Origin: Citrus sinensis
Lineage: Eukaryota; Streptophyta; Magnoliopsida; Sapindales; Rutaceae
NCBI RefSeq assembly: GCF_022201045.2
Contig: NC_068561.1
Span: 17,920,501 to 17,984,500, forward strand
Reading direction: 5' to 3'
DNA: 64,000 nucleotides
The notes under the pieces were generated by a model. It did not search any database. It was not told the DNA's origin and saw only the letters and a program-made list of their open reading frames with translations. This document shows positions 11,160 to 24,371 of this stretch, in pieces; the first letter of the stretch is position 1; every line of letters begins with the position of its first letter. The position numbers and the translations under genes were made by a program.

Positions 11160-11566
11160 CTTGTTAGCAGGGATGGCAAAACATCGGGTTGGGTCGGGTA
11201 ATTCCACAATCATTTTAGTCATACACAATTCAATTCAACAACTCAACATAAAAAAAAAAAAAAAAAACTCATGTCTTATACAAATAAAAATACAATACAA
11301 TTAAATTAAAAACACACAATGTGTGATGTTGTGAGGATGTGTTGTGTCCGTATGTTAACTTGTGTTAGTTTTTTTTTTTTTAAATAAGGTCGGGTCGGGT
11401 CGGGTAGGCATTAAACCCGACCCAGACCCTAAATTTGTTCGGGCCTTAAAATCTTGGCCCTAACCCGACCCTAAACTTGAAAATTTGGGTCAAAGCCCTA
11501 AAAATTAGAGTCGGGTCAATCGGGCCAAAATTAGGGTCGGGCTAAATTGCCAAGCCTACTTGTTAG
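11160..11566. mobile_element. hAT-type MITE with 8 bp target-site duplication
   Basis: The element is 11168-11558 (391 bp). It begins CAGGGATGGCAA and ends TTGCCAAGCCTA, imperfect hAT-style terminal inverted repeats matching at 9 of 12. Both sides carry the exact 8 bp duplication CTTGTTAG (11160-11167 and 11559-11566). Subterminal regions hold iterated GGGTC / GACCC words in inverted orientation around an AT-rich core. It has no coding capacity and sits 70 bp beyond the LTP pseudogene. Confidence 0.88.
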
Positions 11567-14403
11567 GGACTCTCCTTGATTAAGAAATTAATAAGTGATG
11601 GTATTTGTTATCGTATTAGAACTTCATCAGAGTGAAAATTCCACCATTAAAAATAGGAAATTAATTGTGAAATCATAGATAAAGTATATTCCATTGGATT
11701 GCATTCTCTAATTAAAAATAAGAAATGTATATGAAAGTTCTTATCTTGTCACTTCCTTAACCAATTAGACTACCGATGCATCTTCTAATTATAAAGTATG
11801 AAATATATGTAAAATTTATCTTTTAACAACCTTAAACAACTAGACTACGGTGAGTGTTCGTTAATTAGATAGTTTTGTTGTTCGATTTTACAATCCAAAA
11901 TACATATCTAACTAGTTAAGAGAATCCAAGATTTTACTTACTAGTTAAACATTTTATCACAAGTGAATTGAGATATTACAACACATTCATAATTTAACAT
12001 AAAAAGTTCAAATAATGACCTTATTAACACTAGAAAGTGTACATTTAATAAAGATTAAAATTATTTTTTTTCACTTATAGTGTTGATAACACTAACAATT
12101 TCATCGCATTTACAAATTCTAACCTATTTTATAAATCATCTATTTTTATTTATTTTTTAGTATGATTTTTGTATTTTATAGGTAAATTCCTAAATTCATA
12201 ATACTTGAATCAGAAAAATTAGATACCCTTATAGTTAAAGTAATCAACCATTTTTAATTCGTCATGACCCAAACACATTCTAAGATATGATGAAGTTTCA
12301 AAATATTAATTTAGATGACTTCATTCTCCAGAAATCAAGTATATCCAAAGGTACCCGCATCATTCATTTCAGAAGCCATATACATTCATTTATAAGCAAA
12401 TTTATTAAGTTAAAAAATTGACAAATGGACAATGTAGTTATTTTAAAATAAAATTGACGTATTGTATTCTCATGGGGTAATTGTATTACAATGGATGTAT
12501 TCAAGATTTTCTCCTTCATCCAATCATCCCTTATAAGAAAAATGTATTTAATTAGGTAAACTTCTTAAATTATCTCCAAACAGAGCACGAGCAAAGTGTT
12601 GAGGACCGAATATTTCATTATCTACTCTTTCTAGACTTTAACCTCTAAAATTTTATCTCTATAATTGTTGATTCCCTAAATTTTAAATTATGGCATCGCT
12701 TCTGTGCACAGTGAAATCAAGAGCGTTCATTTCATTAATAGCACTAGCCAGAGGTCGGAATCACGCTCTTTTGTATTATAACCGATGAATATAGCTTATA
12801 AGTAACTATATTATGATTTCCCGACTGTTTCTATGCGAGAACCAATTAGTATGCTTGTGTAGCAAAAATGATTATTGTGCAAAGAAATTAATTAACTGAC
12901 AAAAGATTCTCTTGGTTTAATTTTATTACCATTGCAAATCGTAAATTAATTTCTTTCGTTACGAGTCTTACCTGCTCTATGCTTCTCAATAATGACTTTC
13001 ATGTGGAGGATATGCAAGATTCTCCTATTGTATTTATTTCTCATATATAGTGGGTTAGGATAAATCATTTTAATACATAGCTAAATAATGTAAAATATTA
13101 AAGAATAAATTTGATAGACTTATTTACTATGTGATCAAATATGATGTTAATGAATTTAATTTTGAATACACTCTCTATGTAGTAGGTAGTATATTATGGA
13201 TAAGTATAACTTTATAATGTGTTATTGCGGCTTACAATGGGATGAATAATTTTATAACTAATATACGAGGATCTTCACATTAGTATATACGTGACTTTAG
13301 CACATTGGAATTCACTTTTTGTCATTGTCTATTCTCGGTTAAGAGTGTGTGTGGCTCTCATCATCTCTCTCCCTCTCATTTGCTTTTGCTTTTGTGTGTA
13401 TGATGATGAAACTGTAATTTGTAGTTGATTTCGAATAAAATAGGCTTTTGATTCAGCAACATTTCAAGTGATCAACAACAACTCATGAATGGCATATCAG
13501 GATAACAAATGTATCCTCCCTCTCAAGACGTGTTTGATTGTGAATACAAAGATCATGGGATTATCCTTTTAAAAAAACAATTTAGCGATATATGGTGAAA
13601 ATAATTTAGCAGTTCGTTATTGTTTAAAATCTAAGTTAATCTTGCTAATGATTCTAATAATTATTTTATGAATTATGCAGACATAAGTCAACTTCTATAG
13701 AGAATTTGGCATGCATTTTATTGAAATACAGAATAAACTTATAACGATATAAACTTGTATATAATTAATTTATTATTTTTAATTTTTACGATGTTATAAA
13801 ATAACTTTTGTCGTAGTTTATTAATGTACAGAATTCTCTTATTGAAATTTTTTGTAACAAACATGGATCTTATTAAATTACAATCAATATAACTTACAAT
13901 ACTTGTAACATGACAATGAATTCCATTGACATATCACAAATTTTTACATATTTATAAGGACTGTAAATTACATTAATTATAACTTAATAAAATCCAACAA
14001 AGCATATGCGAATCATTTTTTGACCATAACTAATAACTACGGGTTGGTCAGGTAGTCCTTTACATGACCAAAATTAATGTCACCGACCCGGAAGTATGTA
14101 CGGCCATCGATCATTTAATTTTTCTACTTAACATGTGTCGGTCGTATATGAATGATTGGAATGATGATGCACTCGTCAAATAAATACGTGGGACTCATAA
14201 ATTGGGAGAGTGTGTTAAGACTCGAGGTACACGTTACATATTACTTTACATAGTTGTACACTTGTACCCTCTAGCCTCAGAAATTAATTTAATTTGCGAC
14301 AGCATTGTTTAAATTGCACAACCATAACCGTATTTGAAAATGAAAGCATTAAATCAAACTCAACTCCCAACTAAGTTAACCACACACTTCGTATTCCTAA
14401 TCG
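11567..14403. other. AT-rich intergenic between the LTP pseudogene and LTP gene
   Basis: I see no gene over 2.8 kb. The longest frames are short and of biased composition. The last few hundred bases are the presumed upstream regulatory region of the LTP gene. Confidence 0.45.
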
Positions 14404-14413
14404 TATATAAATA
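14404..14413 (+). promoter_or_regulatory. TATA box of the first intact LTP gene
   Basis: TATATAAATA lies 106 nt before the ATG. Transcription would then start near 14435-14445, giving a leader of about 75-85 nt. Confidence 0.6.
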
Positions 14414-14518
14414 CGAGGCCCGAGCTACCATAATCCTCACACAACATACAACGACCTGAAGAAAAGTTCCAAGTTAAGCAACATTCTCATTTCTCAGAGC
14501 TAATTAAGAACATTATAC

Positions 14519-14986
14519 ATGGCTCTTAAGCTTGCTTGTGCTGTGCTGCTAATGTGCATGGTGATGGGTGCGCCCATTGCCCAAGCTGCCGTCACATGTG
14601 GCCAAGTGACAAGCTCTCTTCAAGCGTGCATGCCATATGTGACGGGCCCCGGTGGAGGCGCTGTGCCGCCAGCCTGCTGTAGCGGGATTAAGAGTCTTAA
14701 CTCCGCAGCCACCACCACACCCGACCGCCAGAGCGTTTGCAACTGCTTGAAAACCGCTGCTGGCTCCATCAGAAACCTCAACCTCAACCTCGCTTCTGGC
14801 CTCCCACGCCAGTGTGGCGTCAACATTCCTTACCAAATCAGCCCATCCGTTGACTGCAGCAGGTAATTATATATTCAGCATTAAATCATATTTTATTGTA
14901 TATATTGTACGTGCATGACTCATTAATTTCTCCTTCACAAAATTGTTTAATGATTTTTTTTTTGGTTCTGTTGCAGAGTGAGATGA
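14519..14986 (+). CDS. Non-specific lipid-transfer protein 1 (nsLTP1)
   Basis: This is a secreted small lipid carrier of the cell wall and cuticle. The exons are 14519-14862 and 14977-14986; the intron starts GTAATT and ends TTGCAG, and the short second exon encodes the last residues, Val-Arg. The product is 117 aa: a hydrophobic signal peptide of about 24 residues ending near AQA, then a mature domain of about 93. All eight cysteines are present in the family pattern C-x9-C-x15-CC-x19-C-x-C-x22-C-x13-C. The Pro-Tyr-x-Ile-Ser motif and Thr-Thr-x-Asp-Arg motif that line the lipid cavity are also there. AATAAA follows at 15051. It is the middle and best-preserved member of three LTP units here. 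The specific biological role (cuticle, defence, signalling) cannot be read from sequence. Confidence 0.95.
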
Positions 14987-15050
14987 AGATCTTGGAAAAG
15001 AGAATATATGCTGAAGTATTATTATATATAATATGAATATAAAATGGAAT

Positions 15051-15056
15051 AATAAA
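15051..15056 (+). terminator. Polyadenylation signal of the LTP gene
   Basis: A canonical AATAAA lies 65 nt after the stop codon, in a U/A-rich 3' region. Confidence 0.55.
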
Positions 15057-15059
15057 GTG

Positions 15060-18000
15060 GGTGATATGGACTCTCCTAGGTCAAGAGAGTATTAGTACTA
15101 TGCATCTATCATATATGTACCAGAGTGTCATCCACCGAGTCCCTTGCCACGATTCTCATATATAATATACTACTTTGTTATTTAATGGCTTCTGTTTCTT
15201 ACACTTCTTATTTGATTAATTTCTTGGCTTATATTTAAAAATTACTGATCATGATACAATTCCTTAAAAGGAATTAAATTAATAATTAACTATGTCCACA
15301 TGAACTATGAAATCACTTGGCACATATACAGTCAGACAAAAACTATCTGAATTGTATTTTCGAGGTTTATCAAGATAATCAGCCAACATTTCAACTGAAT
15401 TAACTGCTATTTATTATTCTCCGCAAAAAAGTGAGCAAACAAAAAGTTTAGAGAAGAAATGTAATAACGGCAATTCAGCCATCTAGTTCGCAACTGCCAA
15501 GTAGGAGCTAATGACGAGATTGTTTTATTTGTTAAATAAATTATTAACAAATAAAGTTTTTTTTAATGACCAAATAAAATTGAAAAAGAAGAAGTTGTGA
15601 TAATGGCAAAATTTTAATTTTAGCATAGGTTAAAGTTGAAAATTGGAATTAACTTAAATCCAGAGAGCGCACAAATGAACATGTTTTCTTTTTTTTTTGA
15701 CATATTCCCTCCTACGTATTATAAGTTTTCTCCTTTGATATATAAATTAAACAAGCCCATGCAACTGCAAGATGTCCACGATTGATTAATGATTGATCTG
15801 GATCCCAATTTCATAATTAGTTGAAGTATAATAAAAATTAAATCTTTTATGGAACGTGTTAGTGGTAGAATTTGGGTCATCCGATTAGAGCGTGACATGC
15901 GTGCAGCAACCCTCGTGACCAATTGGACCTTGCAAAATGTGAAGAGAAAATTCAAAGGATAAGGAAAAATGGAAAGATCTCAAGAAAAGTACATGCGCCA
16001 CCTTATTAATCTAAAACAGAAAATGTCTCCTAAAATGCCTTAAGGTTGCTACATAATAATGGAGGACCATGTGATCATAATAATGACCTATTCACCAAAA
16101 CTACACATCATTATAATGGTCCCTATGTGGATCTCCTCAACAATCACATGCACCAAGAGTAAGAGAGGGAATCACCCCAATTGTAATCTGACCTATCAAT
16201 AGAGGAGTCAACTACTCTAAAAGCTCAATTGACTCATTTATAATAAAGCAATCAGAGATTAAGACGTGTTATCAAAGATAGTCTCTCAGCTAGCACATGT
16301 CTGGCCCTAAAGAGGCTAAAACACTCAAATTAGATAATCAAATTATCCAAAAGCCCTTACCTGAGAAGGGGAATGACTTATTACACTTGCACGTGTCTAA
16401 AAAGACATTAACATGTTCTCAAGGACACTCCCTGTATAATCTCAACAAAACATGTTCAACTTAGCTTCCTCATAACTCTCAATTTTTTATTGATATTATG
16501 GTTTTTCAAAAACCCATCACTCTCTCCAACACTTATCTGACTTGGTCGTCAAACTGCCGTCATTGGCCATCATTGGCGTCGCCTTTAATGATTGTTTTCT
16601 CTTATTTTCAAGTCCATCCCAATTCTATTAACCTTCAAAAAATTGTTACAAGACAAATCAACCCATACTATTATCAAAACTATCTCTTAAAAACAAAATA
16701 TCATAATGTTTTGGGCTGAACCAAAATCAAATAAAAAATGTAACGTACCTTGTTAGTACAAATCAATGATGATTTTTATTTTTTCTAAAGTTTTATTACT
16801 TACTCTTTTCTCTATGATATACTTAATATCTGACGTTGTTATAGGTTTGAAGAGAGTTTTTTTTTTCTTTTTTTAAATTGAATTTAAGTTCAAGCTCTTT
16901 TTGCTACTTAGGAGAAATCCAATCTTCTAGATTTTTTTTTTCTAATTATTGAATTTAAGGTGTTTCAAGCTCTTTTCATATTTTGGAGAAGTCAAATCTT
17001 CTAGACTATGCGTCTAAGTGTCATCAGCTTGTTTATCGTAATCTTGTGTGGTATAGAATATGTGTAATAATATAATTCCTGTTAAATTCTAAGATAATTT
17101 TATTTTTACTTTAAAAAAATGATTTTTTTAATGACTTGAGATTTTGTGTGTTATGATATATTAAACAATAAAAATTTTAATCTCAATCATACATTATTAA
17201 TGGAGAGAATGACACGAGTTCCTTAAATATTCTCACTTTTATTACATTCAATCCCAATTGGCTAATACTTTTCATTACCTATTACATCTTGCTGTTAAGA
17301 CGGTTAAAAAAAAATCTGATGTGTTTTTATTACCTATTATGCACTCTCTATCACTTTATTGTGATATGTTTTCAAAAGGTATTAAAATTTTTCTATGTTA
17401 AAAAGTCAAATTCAATCATTTAAAAATAATGTTTGAATGTGAAGGCTACAACATCAAAGATGTAATGAGTAATTAATAAAATTTAAGGATGTAAACAAGT
17501 AATAGAAATAATTATTATTAAAAACATTTAAAGTTCATTCTTATTTATCAAATAGTATATACAGAGTGCGTTGGCACACTATATTACATTATACTCTATT
17601 AGATATATTACATTAGGATGCATTGCATTAAGTTATAATGCAATATTATGTTTGGTGTAGTATGGACGGTATAATATAAAATAATATTATTTTATATTAA
17701 TATATAAATTTAAATATTATTTTATATTAATATATAAATTTAATTAATATTATTTAAATTTATTAATATTATGTTTGGTACATTTTCTTATTGTTCTTGA
17801 TTCAATTCTTTAAGTCGGATAAAAAATAACGACATAAATATGAAAATTTAACGATAAAATTGAAATAAAATACAAATTAATTGACTCAGAATAACAATTC
17901 ATGAACTATTCTACTCCAAACTTGTCCAATTAATATCATGTTCGGACATGTATTAAAGTTGAATGTGGAAGCACACTTAAAAAAAAAAGATGAATGCGGA

Positions 18001-19427
18001 AGCAAAGTCGCAAAACGAATTAATTTGACGTCTACGGCATTCATGATTCTCTTTTATCATGATATATATTGATTGTTTCATTATAGAGTAATTATGCTAA
18101 CCCACAATATTACACACATAATCAATAACATTCAATTTTATCAGACCACTTGGTGCCACCCAAGAATAAGAATACAAAGCAGCAGAACCCCACAATTTTT
18201 TTTTCCTTAATATCAGCTAATTCCAAATTTTGACACTTAAGTCAGTGGTCGTGAGGTTGATATCAAATTCAGTGGTCGTGAGGCTGACACATTAAGAATC
18301 AAATAGAGTTTTTTTTTTTTAAAAAAAATTTTAAAAAGAAAAAATTAAATGCGCATTTCATTACTCCCTTTAATCTTTTACATAGGCTTAGCTAACTACT
18401 CTGGGCCTCAGTAAAAATGAACCCTGTAATTACAGTAAGTTCCATTTGGGCTTCGACAGATACAGCCTGAGCCCGAGTGTGAACCCGAACTGAGATTGAA
18501 ACCCTGAAACGGGCAACATGGTTTTCTTCAGAGACCAGCCAAAGCAAAACAAACATTAACCATGTGAATTAGTTTGTCACTATTATTAATTAATTCACAC
18601 CGGCTGTTGACCAAATTGACCCACGCTTGAACAATTATAGTTTCCACCTTGAAGATCCCCTTTATCATTGTGACCCTTTTCCTTGGATATTATTTAGTGA
18701 TGCCCACCTTGAAGAGCATAAATTACTGAATCGGCAGCAAATGTGTTTTCTCAAATAAGAACTTAGCATAATTCCTAGTATATATTTAGCTATAGACAAA
18801 TGTTAATTTCTTGAAGGATATTGTCAAGGCTCACCATATCTCTTTTCAAAAATATTGCCATTTCATTGAACCCAAGAGCTAGCTACTCTAGCATATGACC
18901 TAAAAGGGCAAAAAATAAAGAAGTAAATTGTATTTTTGTGTTCATTACTTTTTTTGAAAGCTGTAATTGATGGTGATTAGACAAAAATAAAAAAAAAAGG
19001 TAATTAACTGTTAATTTTATAATATTAATCACGAATGAACGTGTAGGAAGAATAAAAAAAGAAAAAAGAAAAAAAAAGTACTAATAAGTTTAGCTGGCTT
19101 ACAAAATTCAAATTCATGTGCATATCTCTTGTCTGCCTATTTCTTCATAAATGAACTTTCCCCGCTGTAGTTGCAGGTGAAAATTACTAAATGAGTACTG
19201 TCAGTCACCTACCCACAGTATTCAATCTTTGAATTTTATTTGCTACTACAATAAGCTAGCTCTACTCTCTTTTTGACTGGACCCAATTTTTCAGGAGTGG
19301 TAAAAAACTTGATTCAATTCCATAAATCACAGCATTTAACACGCTCAACCACAATTCATGAATCGCAATGAATTCAATCAACCACCTCAGATACTCTCAC
19401 TTAAATACACACCATTATTTTACCTTC
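15060..19427. other. AT-rich intergenic between the two LTP genes
   Basis: No gene is supported in these 4.4 kb. Frames at 15719-15955 (minus) and 16498-16719 have no recognisable domain. 15990-16580 resembles an LTR remnant and is listed separately. 17580-17780 holds AT-rich direct repeats (a TATTTTATATTAATATATAA-type unit occurs twice around 17690-17745). Confidence 0.45.
15990..16580 (+). repeat. Possible decayed LTR remnant
   Basis: The stretch has the look of an LTR R/U5 region: CTATCAATAGAGGAGTCAAC (a TATA-like box with downstream leader), an AATAAAGCAATC signal 45 nt later, and a CTGACTTGGTCGTC tract resembling the CTTGGGCGTC words of Ty3-type LTRs. No TG...CA ends, target duplication or internal coding domain could be found, so this is a weak call. 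Confidence 0.3.
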
Positions 19428-19436
19428 TATATATAT
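19428..19436 (+). promoter_or_regulatory. TATA-like box of the second intact LTP gene
   Basis: TATATATAT lies 48 nt before the ATG, so the leader would be short (about 20 nt). The spacing is tighter than for the neighbouring LTP gene. Confidence 0.45.
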
Positions 19437-19483
19437 CAACACACCAACGCTCAGTGTTGCTCAACACAAGCTAGGGTATCATA

Positions 19484-20028
19484 ATGGCTAGCTCCGTAAT
19501 GCTGATGAAACTTGTGACAGGCTGCATCTTGGTGCTTGTTTGCTTGATGGGCAGTGCGTTCGTGTCCACCAAAGCACAAGTAACATGCCGCACGGTGGTG
19601 AATGACTTGTCTCCATGCATATCCTACGTGTCATACGGCGGGGCCGTGACGACGAACTGTTGCAACGGAGTGAGGACACTCTACAATGCCGCTCGGTCCA
19701 CAGCTGACCGTCAGACCGTGTGTACGTGCTTGAAACAAGCTGTCAGTGGAATCTCGTACACCAGGTACCAGCTCGGACTCGCAGCTGGACTTCCCGGCAA
19801 ATGTGGACTCAACATTCCTTACCAGATCAGCCCTTCTACTGACTGCAGCAGGTATGTATGCATATATGTAAATGTATATGTATGTGTATGTGTGTGTGTG
19901 TGTGCGTGTGCGTGTATCATGTGCTATATATTATTGTAATTTGATGTTTTTGGTTTCTGATATTTTCTGTTTTGATCTTTTTGTTTATTAACTTTTTCTT
20001 TTTTTGTGATTTTTGCAGGGTGCAGTGA
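19484..20028 (+). CDS. Non-specific lipid-transfer protein 1 (nsLTP1), second gene
   Basis: This is a secreted lipid-transfer protein. The exons are 19484-19851 and 20019-20028; the intron starts GTATGT and ends TTGCAG, and the last exon supplies the end of an Arg codon, Val-Gln and the stop. The product is 125 aa. An unusually long hydrophobic leader (about 31 residues, ending near TKA) precedes a mature domain with all eight cysteines: C-x9-C-x13-CC-x19-C-x-C-x24-C-x13-C. The ADRQT and PYQISPSTD cavity motifs are conserved. The intron sits at exactly the same codon position as in the gene at 14519, which confirms common descent by tandem duplication, but the coding sequences are well diverged. 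The intron opens with a TG-rich microsatellite beginning 15 nt after the donor. Confidence 0.95.
19866..19916 (+). repeat. TG/TA microsatellite in the LTP intron
   Basis: A (TG)n-type tract with interspersed TA and CG dinucleotides follows the splice donor of the LTP gene. Continuous read-through of the intron remains open across it, so naive gene calls extend the protein into a Val/Cys repeat. Confidence 0.8.
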
Positions 20029-23000
20029 GAATGATGAACTAGTAGCCATCAGTTATGACGCTGTGTGCTTGGATAATTAAGCATGGGGTGAGAGAATAAG
20101 AGTGCTGCGCTTCTGTTTGATGGTGTGTTAGTGTTAAATAGAAGTTGTTAGCGTCATCTGGTGGGATTTATGTTGTCTCATGTTTTGTTAGGTTCTGTCC
20201 CAACCATAAGTACTAAAGAATAAGATTTTGTAAGTTACGTTTATGGAGTGACATTTTGTTATTATGTGTTATAATGAGCTCAGCACTTGGCTTTTTATTT
20301 CTTTTTTTTTTAATTATAATAATTTTCAGGACATGATTTACATACATACATACATACATACATATAATAAAGAAAAATAGTGGGGAAAGAAATAGTACAG
20401 AACTAGTCAAATTCATGAAGAACCCATATTTAGGCATCCCCAAGAGTCTTCAAGCCAGTTTTTGGCAATTGTGGAAGGGGGTGTATCCGACGAAAAAGAA
20501 TCTGAAGTTGTGACCAATCAGCCACAGTCTGCCCTTTTTTTTATTTTATTTTATATGGGAACAATAAAAATTCAAATGCTGGATACACAAGCGCCAAGGT
20601 GGTTGAAAATCGGGTTTCATATTCCATTTACTAGAAAGTAAAGATTGAAATGAATTTGTTTCCCTGATTCGATCAAAATATATATTTTTATATCAAAATA
20701 TAAAAATTCAAATCCTGAATACACAAGCGCCATCGACTACTTATTCGGGAACGAGGAGGAAAACAGTGTGTTGGGATATTATTAAATGATATCTTCACCA
20801 AAGATGCATACAATATTTTAGAGTATAACTAGGAATATTCCTTAATTTTTTTTTTCAGAATATATCTAGACTTCTATTAGCTTCACCAACTAATCAAGTA
20901 ACAAATCTCTTGTAAAACTTAAACCTAAACCTTATTATTTTTTTCAGATCTAGAGCTGAAAAACTTCAAATCTATTATAAAAAAAGTACATGCATCTTGA
21001 TGGATAATAGTAGTAACAATGTTTGCATGAAGCAAAAGTAGAGGTGGTAAAATAAGTTAGGATACAAATATAACACAACTTTTTCGTATTGACAAATATT
21101 GACAGATTAATAAATAGATTAATTAATGACAAGACATGAGAAATAATTGTGTTGAATCCGTACTGGACCATCTCAACACAATTACATGTTTATGAGACAA
21201 ATATCAATTAATATGTGGTAATATTATTTTAAAAAAATTAATTAATGTATACACTGACACTAAATTAATTATTTATGCCCTATCCTTATTATATTGTAAT
21301 CTTGTTCATGTTATATTTCCGTCATGTTCATTTATTTGTGACTTATTTTTAAGAATAATATTGATAAGTTTATTATTTTTTAATTTAATTTTCAATTTTT
21401 TATTAAATATGGTAAACAGGTCAATATGATTAACATGACTAATGAACGAGTTGTATCCATGTTTTGATGTTTCAACACGATTAATAAATGAGTCATATTT
21501 GTATTTGGTTAAATTTATCGCAACACAAACATGACACGTTTATACAAATTGACAATCCTAAGCAGAAGCTGTGAATACACAACCATAGAAAGAACTACCT
21601 TCACAGATGAAGTAGAAGGAGATCTACCTTCAGGAGCAGATCTGCATACAAATTAGTATGGACCATTGATTGTGCTAAAAAAAATTATTTTCACATTAAT
21701 TTTTTTAAAAAATTATGTTTGAGCGACGGTAAATTTATAAATAAATTTTAATATTAGCAAATGCTAAGTTATATTTAACTATAATTTACACCACTCACAC
21801 ACATTTTACGGGCCCACACTGATGTTATTGTTCGTGTGAGTGGTGTAAGTTACAACCAAATGTAACTTATGGGCTCCCTTTGACATTAGTGTCAATTTTA
21901 TAAATTGCTAATTTTATTATAGTTTTTACCTCCAATGAATTAATTTTTTAGTTCCACCCTGTTTACCTTCACCCATGAAGTTGAAGAAAGCACAAAGATA
22001 AAAAATAAAAAGAGAAGAAAAAACTAAAGCGTAAAGCCGCCAGAAGAGGAGCTCTCCTTCTGACGGCATGGAAAGGAGATGTTTGTGATTTGTTTGCAGG
22101 GATAAGAGAGAAAGAGAGAGAGAAAGAGAGAGATACAAAAATTATAATTAGTTTTTATATTGATTGGCAAAAATTGAGACAATCAACTTTTGTGTTGGTT
22201 TTTCTCTTCCATCCCACTTTAATTCCTTTCGTAAAAGAAGAAAAAAAAAATACTTTATTATAACCTTAAGTTAATGATAAGTTTAAGGATGTATATACGA
22301 ATGAGCTGATAATGGATAGCAATTGCAAAAAGCATAAAAAAACAAAACAGAAGAAAGCCAAAATAAGGGGGAAAAAACAAAAACAAAATGGTGACCATCA
22401 AGCATGGAATAAGTATGACATGACTTCCAATTGTTAAATAAGTTGGACGACAACTCTCGGTTATAGTTAGACCCCTTGGATCCTGGGGGTTTGACTGCTT
22501 GACCCATCACACGTCCGATAGAATAGTTTGCATTTTATTCTTTTGGGAAGTCCTGTACAGTGAGTACACACATTACAAAGCTTTCTTTCTTCTTCTTCTT
22601 CTTCTTCTTCTTTATAATATATATTTTTATTACAAGTTTGGTAATAGCGGTTCTGTTTAACCATAATTTTACATGTAGCTAGCAAGACTTCAAAAAAGTG
22701 ATGGGATCATGGAATTGGTCCAACCGCCAAAACCAATAGCTTTTTAATTCAATCCTACCTAAAAAGTTAAGTAAATGGCATATATTTCTGATATTCAACA
22801 AACCCAACCAAGAAAAGACGACTATGCATTCTATGAAGGTTCACAGATGTTCAACGTTAGCCTAACCCAAACACAATTAGGCCCCATCGTCATCGACGTG
22901 TCCACTCCCATTGAGGGAATAGCAATTTTCGGTTCACAAATTTTCAAATTACTGGATCACAGATTACGGCAGCGGCACTAAACAGACACACTGCAATCTC

Positions 23001-24212
23001 TAGTCCCTCTCTTATCTGTCCCAATCCCATTTTCATATCATGCAATTTATCTTTTCCTTGGTCTTTTTCAATCAATTTTAAGAGATATAGGGTAATTTTG
23101 ATTGCGTTATAGTTTAACCAAAAGCTTGAGTTTTAATAAGCAAGACCTAACATTAGTTTTAAGATCAGCCACTAACATCAAGCTAAAAAGCTATAGCTGG
23201 TAGCGGAGGCAGTTAATGATCCGCTTTTAAGATTTAGATCTTTAAAAACCGTGACAGAGACCAAACAATACTATATATAAGGATCGAAGGTCTAGCATAG
23301 AAATTTGCTTTTGGCGGTTATATTAGTGGAATTAATACTTAATCTAATAAACTCAAGTTGCCAGATAAAGGCGCAATATTAATCTTAATGATGAGAAATC
23401 GAACTAAATTCATTTAGTTTTTCATAATAACGACAAAAAAAAAATATCTTCCTATGCAATACCGGCTACAGGCATACGAAATTACCTTTGCCGTGCAAAA
23501 GGTGGAGAGATATTTTGTGGGCGATGATGATATTCTTTTCCCCATTAAACATAGTACTTATCATCATTTGTATGATGCGTCAAAAGTAAGACACTAGCAA
23601 ATGAGATAGAGGCAGCAAACCTCCCACTACAATTCAAGCTACCTCTCTCACATGAAAATCATAACCCAAAACCGTTTGCAATTGGCCTGGTTTTGGTGCA
23701 ACTGCTACACCCAAGGATTATGATAGGCTTTAGTAGTGCTAACTAAAGTGCTTTATAATCATGATTAGTTAGGCAAGTTATTAATCTAATACAAAATTAC
23801 TATAATATCTTAAACTTTTTCACTTTGTAAGTATCAAAAGTGTCTAATAATCTCTTGCAACTTGACCCCTTCTTGGGGTGCAGTTGATCCCTTTTTGATA
23901 TAAATCAACATAAGCTAGCTTCCACTACTCATATGTGCACCACAAAAGTCACTTTTCAAATAACTTGATATATATAGTCATAAACCTTCAGATATTTCAG
24001 TTCATGAGTTATACCATATCAAATTGAAAATATCCCCAAGTAAGGCTGATAATTATTTATGTTTCCCTGCTGAATCTTCATCTTTTTTGTTCTAATATTG
24101 TTGGGTTTCGGTTCTAGATAAAATTTGAGTGTCCATACAGGACCATTTCCAGCAAAAACGGTCCCGGATTCCATTAACAGCCACTCACCTTACTTTGTAT
24201 GTCCCTTTCTAG
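20029..24212. other. Intergenic, no gene seen; several simple repeats
   Basis: The region holds a (CATA)n tract at 20338-20366, a (GA)n tract at about 22100-22132, a (CTT)n tract at about 22580-22611 and a foldback at about 21749-21918. Open frames such as 22775-22981 lack domains and show no exon partners. The final few hundred bases are the presumed upstream region of the RING-H2 gene. Confidence 0.45.
21749..21918. mobile_element. Small foldback element, probable MITE
   Basis: TACACCACTCACAC (from about 21788) pairs perfectly with GTGTGAGTGGTGTA (ending about 21848) across a 30 bp loop. Weaker pairing continues outwards to AGCAAATGCTAAGTTAT on the left and AAATTGCTAATTTT on the right. Ends and any target duplication are not clear. 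Confidence 0.45.
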
Positions 24213-24371
24213 TTGGAATATTTACAACATTACTGTAACTCAAAAAAGCCACAAATAAAACCATGTCCGAGCTTTGAATCCTACCAAAAAAAAAATCTTC
24301 ATCCCCTCACTTTTTTTTTTCCTCTCTTTTCTTATCTTGAAAGAAACCCTAGCAAGCGGCTAGAAGCGAAT

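Noticed and set aside
14549..14836. Minus-strand frames opposite the LTP gene
   Set aside because: Antisense shadows of the LTP coding exon; the plus-strand frame has the complete eight-cysteine pattern.
17580..17780. AT-rich repeat as a MITE
   Set aside because: Direct repeats of TA-rich words without clear inverted ends or a target duplication; treated as low-complexity DNA.
22775..22981. 68-codon frame
   Set aside because: No domain, no upstream signals, and composition not distinct from flanking DNA.
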